Positions 6,266-7,683 of a stretch of DNA of 7,683 nt are shown here, in pieces; within the stretch, counting starts at the first letter, position 1; each line of letters begins with the position of its first letter. Source of the stretch: Acidobacteriota bacterium. GTDB taxonomy: Bacteria; Acidobacteriota; Aminicenantia; UBA2199. Below the pieces are notes generated by a model that was not told the DNA's origin, made no database searches, and worked only from the letters and a program-made list of their open reading frames with translations. The DNA is taken from NCBI GenBank assembly GCA_021817755.1, contig JAKAGC010000176.1, positions 1-7,683 on the forward strand, read 5' to 3'. Both the position numbers and the translations under genes were made by a program.

Positions 6266-7015
6266 ATGAAAAAGTTTCACATGTTTAAAACGAACGTCCT
6301 GGCATTCGTGGTTCTTTCCGGTCTCATTGTATTTTTCACCTCCTGCACTCTTCATATTCCTCCCGATTGGGATTGGGATTATGAACCCATCCAGGTAGTA
6401 TTAAAGATATCCCCCGACGATGCCCAGGTTATGTTAAACGGGAAATGGATCGGTGATGCTTACGAATTTTCCACACGCGAAAGCGCACTTAAACTCGCCA
6501 CACGAAATAATGAACTCATTATTAAAAGAGATGGTTTTGTAGAAGAAGAAATCGATCTCTTCAGGTTTACTTCCAATTACATTATCGTTCGCGTAAATTT
6601 AAAAAAGGACAGGGATTATAGGGGAAATATTCAAACCGAACGTCCTCCCCGTCCCAAACGTCCATCCGTTGAGAAAACGCTTCCCCGCGATGCTGAAAAA
6701 CCAAAAGCAACTACCGGTTATACTCCAAAAACCGAACCTGAAAAAACACTCCCCGAAGATATCGATAATGATTCCCCTAATGCCAAAAATAGTCCGGTTG
6801 AAGTTACCATCTCAAATATTCCAACTGAATCCTCTATTTATCTCGATGGGAAATTCTGGGGAATCTCTCCCGATTCAGGGAAAATAGAAAACCTCAGGCT
6901 ATTACCCAAGAGTTATACCCTCGAAATTCTTAAACCCGGATTCAAACCCTACAAAAAGATTATTCAGGTTAAGGACAAACCCATTGCTATAACGATTCAA
7001 CTCGAAAAACAATAA
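6266..7015 (+). CDS. Lipoprotein with two PEGA domains
   Basis: This is a 249-residue envelope lipoprotein. A signal peptide (basic start MKKFHMFK, hydrophobic core to ~24) ends in the lipobox FTSC, with Cys27 as the lipidated residue. A Trp/Asp-rich segment (DWDWDYEP, 34-41) follows. The first PEGA-like domain covers about 43-114 (SPDDAQVMLNGKWIG ... RDGF). Next is a proline- and charge-rich linker of about 60 residues that contains KTLP twice (138 and ~160). The second PEGA domain is about 178-247 (IPTESSIYLDGKFWG ... PGFKPYKK). PEGA domains are small beta-sandwiches common in surface and envelope proteins, but they carry no known catalytic activity. AAGGAG (6252-6257) is eight bases before ATG. 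I see no convincing promoter in the 81-base gap upstream, so it may be read from the membrane-protein promoter. A strong terminator follows the stop. Confidence 0.83.
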   Translation: MKKFHMFKTNVLAFVVLSGLIVFFTSCTLHIPPDWDWDYEPIQVVLKISPDDAQVMLNGKWIGDAYEFSTRESALKLATRNNELIIKRDGFVEEEIDLFRFTSNYIIVRVNLKKDRDYRGNIQTERPPRPKRPSVEKTLPRDAEKPKATTGYTPKTEPEKTLPEDIDNDSPNAKNSPVEVTISNIPTESSIYLDGKFWGISPDSGKIENLRLLPKSYTLEILKPGFKPYKKIIQVKDKPIAITIQLEKQ

Positions 7016-7052
7016 TTTTTATATTGTTTTCCATTCCCCTCATTTAGATTAT

Positions 7053-7083
7053 AGGGGAGGATAAGTCGCTTCCTCCCCTTTTT
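7053..7083 (+). terminator. Intrinsic terminator after the PEGA lipoprotein gene
   Basis: An 8-bp GC-rich stem (AGGGGAGG at 7053-7060 with CCTCCCCT at 7072-7079) is followed at once by a T-run (7079-7083) and then ATATTTT. The 11-base loop can pair further (AAG/CTT). It lies 38 bases after the lipoprotein stop and fits + strand termination well. On the minus strand no T-run follows, so it should not serve lpxC efficiently. A competing CCCCT/AGGGG pairing with 7036-7040 exists. Confidence 0.85.
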
Positions 7084-7088
7084 ATATT

Positions 7089-7683
7089 TTAAATCATCGT
7101 ATAAGTTTCTTTAATCAGATTAATCATCCGTGCATTTTCCGAATGGCCTGTTTTTTGAGCAGTGATTTTTCCACGGATTGGGCGTCCCAATAAATAAAAA
7201 TCACCGATAATATCCAGGATTTTATGACGCGCCAGTTCTTCCTTAAAGCGCAATTCCGTATTAATGACTTTTCCTTTATCGATCAGGATAAAATTATTCA
7301 TCCTTCCACCTTCGGCCAACCCCATCTGGGATAAACGGCTTAGTTCTTCCACAAATCCATAAGTCCTTGCCGGAGCGATTTCTTTTTCAAATGATTCGAA
7401 TGAATCCATATTAAATTCATAAGTTGCATTCCCCAGAGGTTGCGGATAGATTGTAGTATATTGAATAATAAAACCATCAGCAGGTTCGACTTTAATAAAT
7501 TTTCCGTCTTCTCCTTCTTCACCGATACACAGAACACGGTCTATGATAATTTCCGGGATATCCGCATCTTGCTCCTGTACTCCTGTTTGCCGGATAAACT
7601 CGCAAAATTCACCTGCCGAACCATCTCCTATCGGTACTTCTTTATTGATTTTAATCGATAGATTCGTTATACCCGCTGCGTGA
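7089..7683 (-). CDS. lpxC: UDP-3-O-acyl-N-acetylglucosamine deacetylase, C-terminal part (5' end outside window)
   Basis: LpxC is the zinc enzyme that carries out the first committed step of lipid A synthesis in the cytoplasm, removing acetate from UDP-3-O-acyl-GlcNAc. The 197 visible residues run from GITNLSIKINKEVPIGDGSA (IPIMDGSA in E. coli) to the end of the protein. The second-half landmarks are ARTYGFVEELSRLSQMGLAEG, then ARHKILDIIGD, which supplies the zinc ligands His and Asp of the HKxLD motif and a catalytic-site Asp, then KTGHSENARMI with the active-site His equivalent to His265 of E. coli. The first zinc ligand and the catalytic Glu lie beyond the window. The protein ends 15 residues after KTGH, shorter than E. 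coli LpxC and closer to the Aquifex type, and is not fused to FabZ as in Bacteroidota. The frame is open to the window edge; it is convergent with the lipoprotein gene. Confidence 0.93.
   Translation of the reverse strand, partial: HAAGITNLSIKINKEVPIGDGSAGEFCEFIRQTGVQEQDADIPEIIIDRVLCIGEEGEDGKFIKVEPADGFIIQYTTIYPQPLGNATYEFNMDSFESFEKEIAPARTYGFVEELSRLSQMGLAEGGRMNNFILIDKGKVINTELRFKEELARHKILDIIGDFYLLGRPIRGKITAQKTGHSENARMINLIKETYTMI

Noticed and set aside
7340..7537. Frameshift in lpxC suggested by a second minus-strand open frame
   Set aside because: The true LpxC frame is continuous from 7682 to 7089 with family sequence throughout; the other frame is a shadow.

Overview
The window comes from a diderm (Gram-negative-type) bacterium with a moderately AT-rich genome. 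It carries lpxC for lipid A synthesis, a lipoprotein with a clear lipobox, and a molybdenum-enzyme operon of the kind found in anaerobes. LpxC ends soon after its last zinc ligand and has no FabZ fusion, which argues against Bacteroidota. I cannot place the phylum further. All eight visible genes stop with TAA.

Layout, left to right. (1) Bases 1-1328, + strand: the C-terminal end of a CysW-type sulfate permease, a 9-bp intergenic hairpin, and a CysA-type ATPase. (2) Bases 1376-5064, - strand: a three-gene DmsABC-type oxidoreductase operon, transcribed A-B-C from right to left and convergent with cysA. The order is a Mo-bisPGD catalytic subunit without a Tat signal, a four-cluster ferredoxin subunit, and a membrane anchor of the DmsC family. 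The anchor reading frame is interrupted by one in-frame TAA at codon 137, yet it stays open and family-like for another 146 codons. (3) Bases 5065-5278: a divergent promoter region. The dms-side promoter (TTGATA-17-TATAAT) is placed so that transcription would begin at the ATG of the catalytic subunit, i.e. a leaderless mRNA. The +-strand promoter is TTGACT-18-TATAAT. (4) Bases 5279-7015, + strand: a 301-aa polytopic membrane protein of an unnamed family, then a two-PEGA-domain lipoprotein, then a strong intrinsic terminator. (5) Bases 7089-7683, - strand: the C-terminal two-thirds of lpxC, convergent with the lipoprotein gene.

How the parts relate: A would hold the active site, B would pass electrons through four [4Fe-4S] clusters, and C would exchange electrons with quinone in the membrane. 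The missing Tat leader suggests that A and B face the cytoplasm. The substrate cannot be read from the sequence. The neighbouring sulfate-type transporter makes a sulfur compound a reasonable guess, but the two units are convergent and need not be linked.

The points most worth following up are the single TAA in an otherwise intact dmsC, the predicted leaderless start of the catalytic subunit, and two 32-bp CCA...TGG palindromes around the A-B junction, one of which is translated as the C-terminal tail of the catalytic subunit. I do not see a CRISPR array, tRNA, rRNA or insertion sequence. No gene-free stretch exceeds 300 bases.
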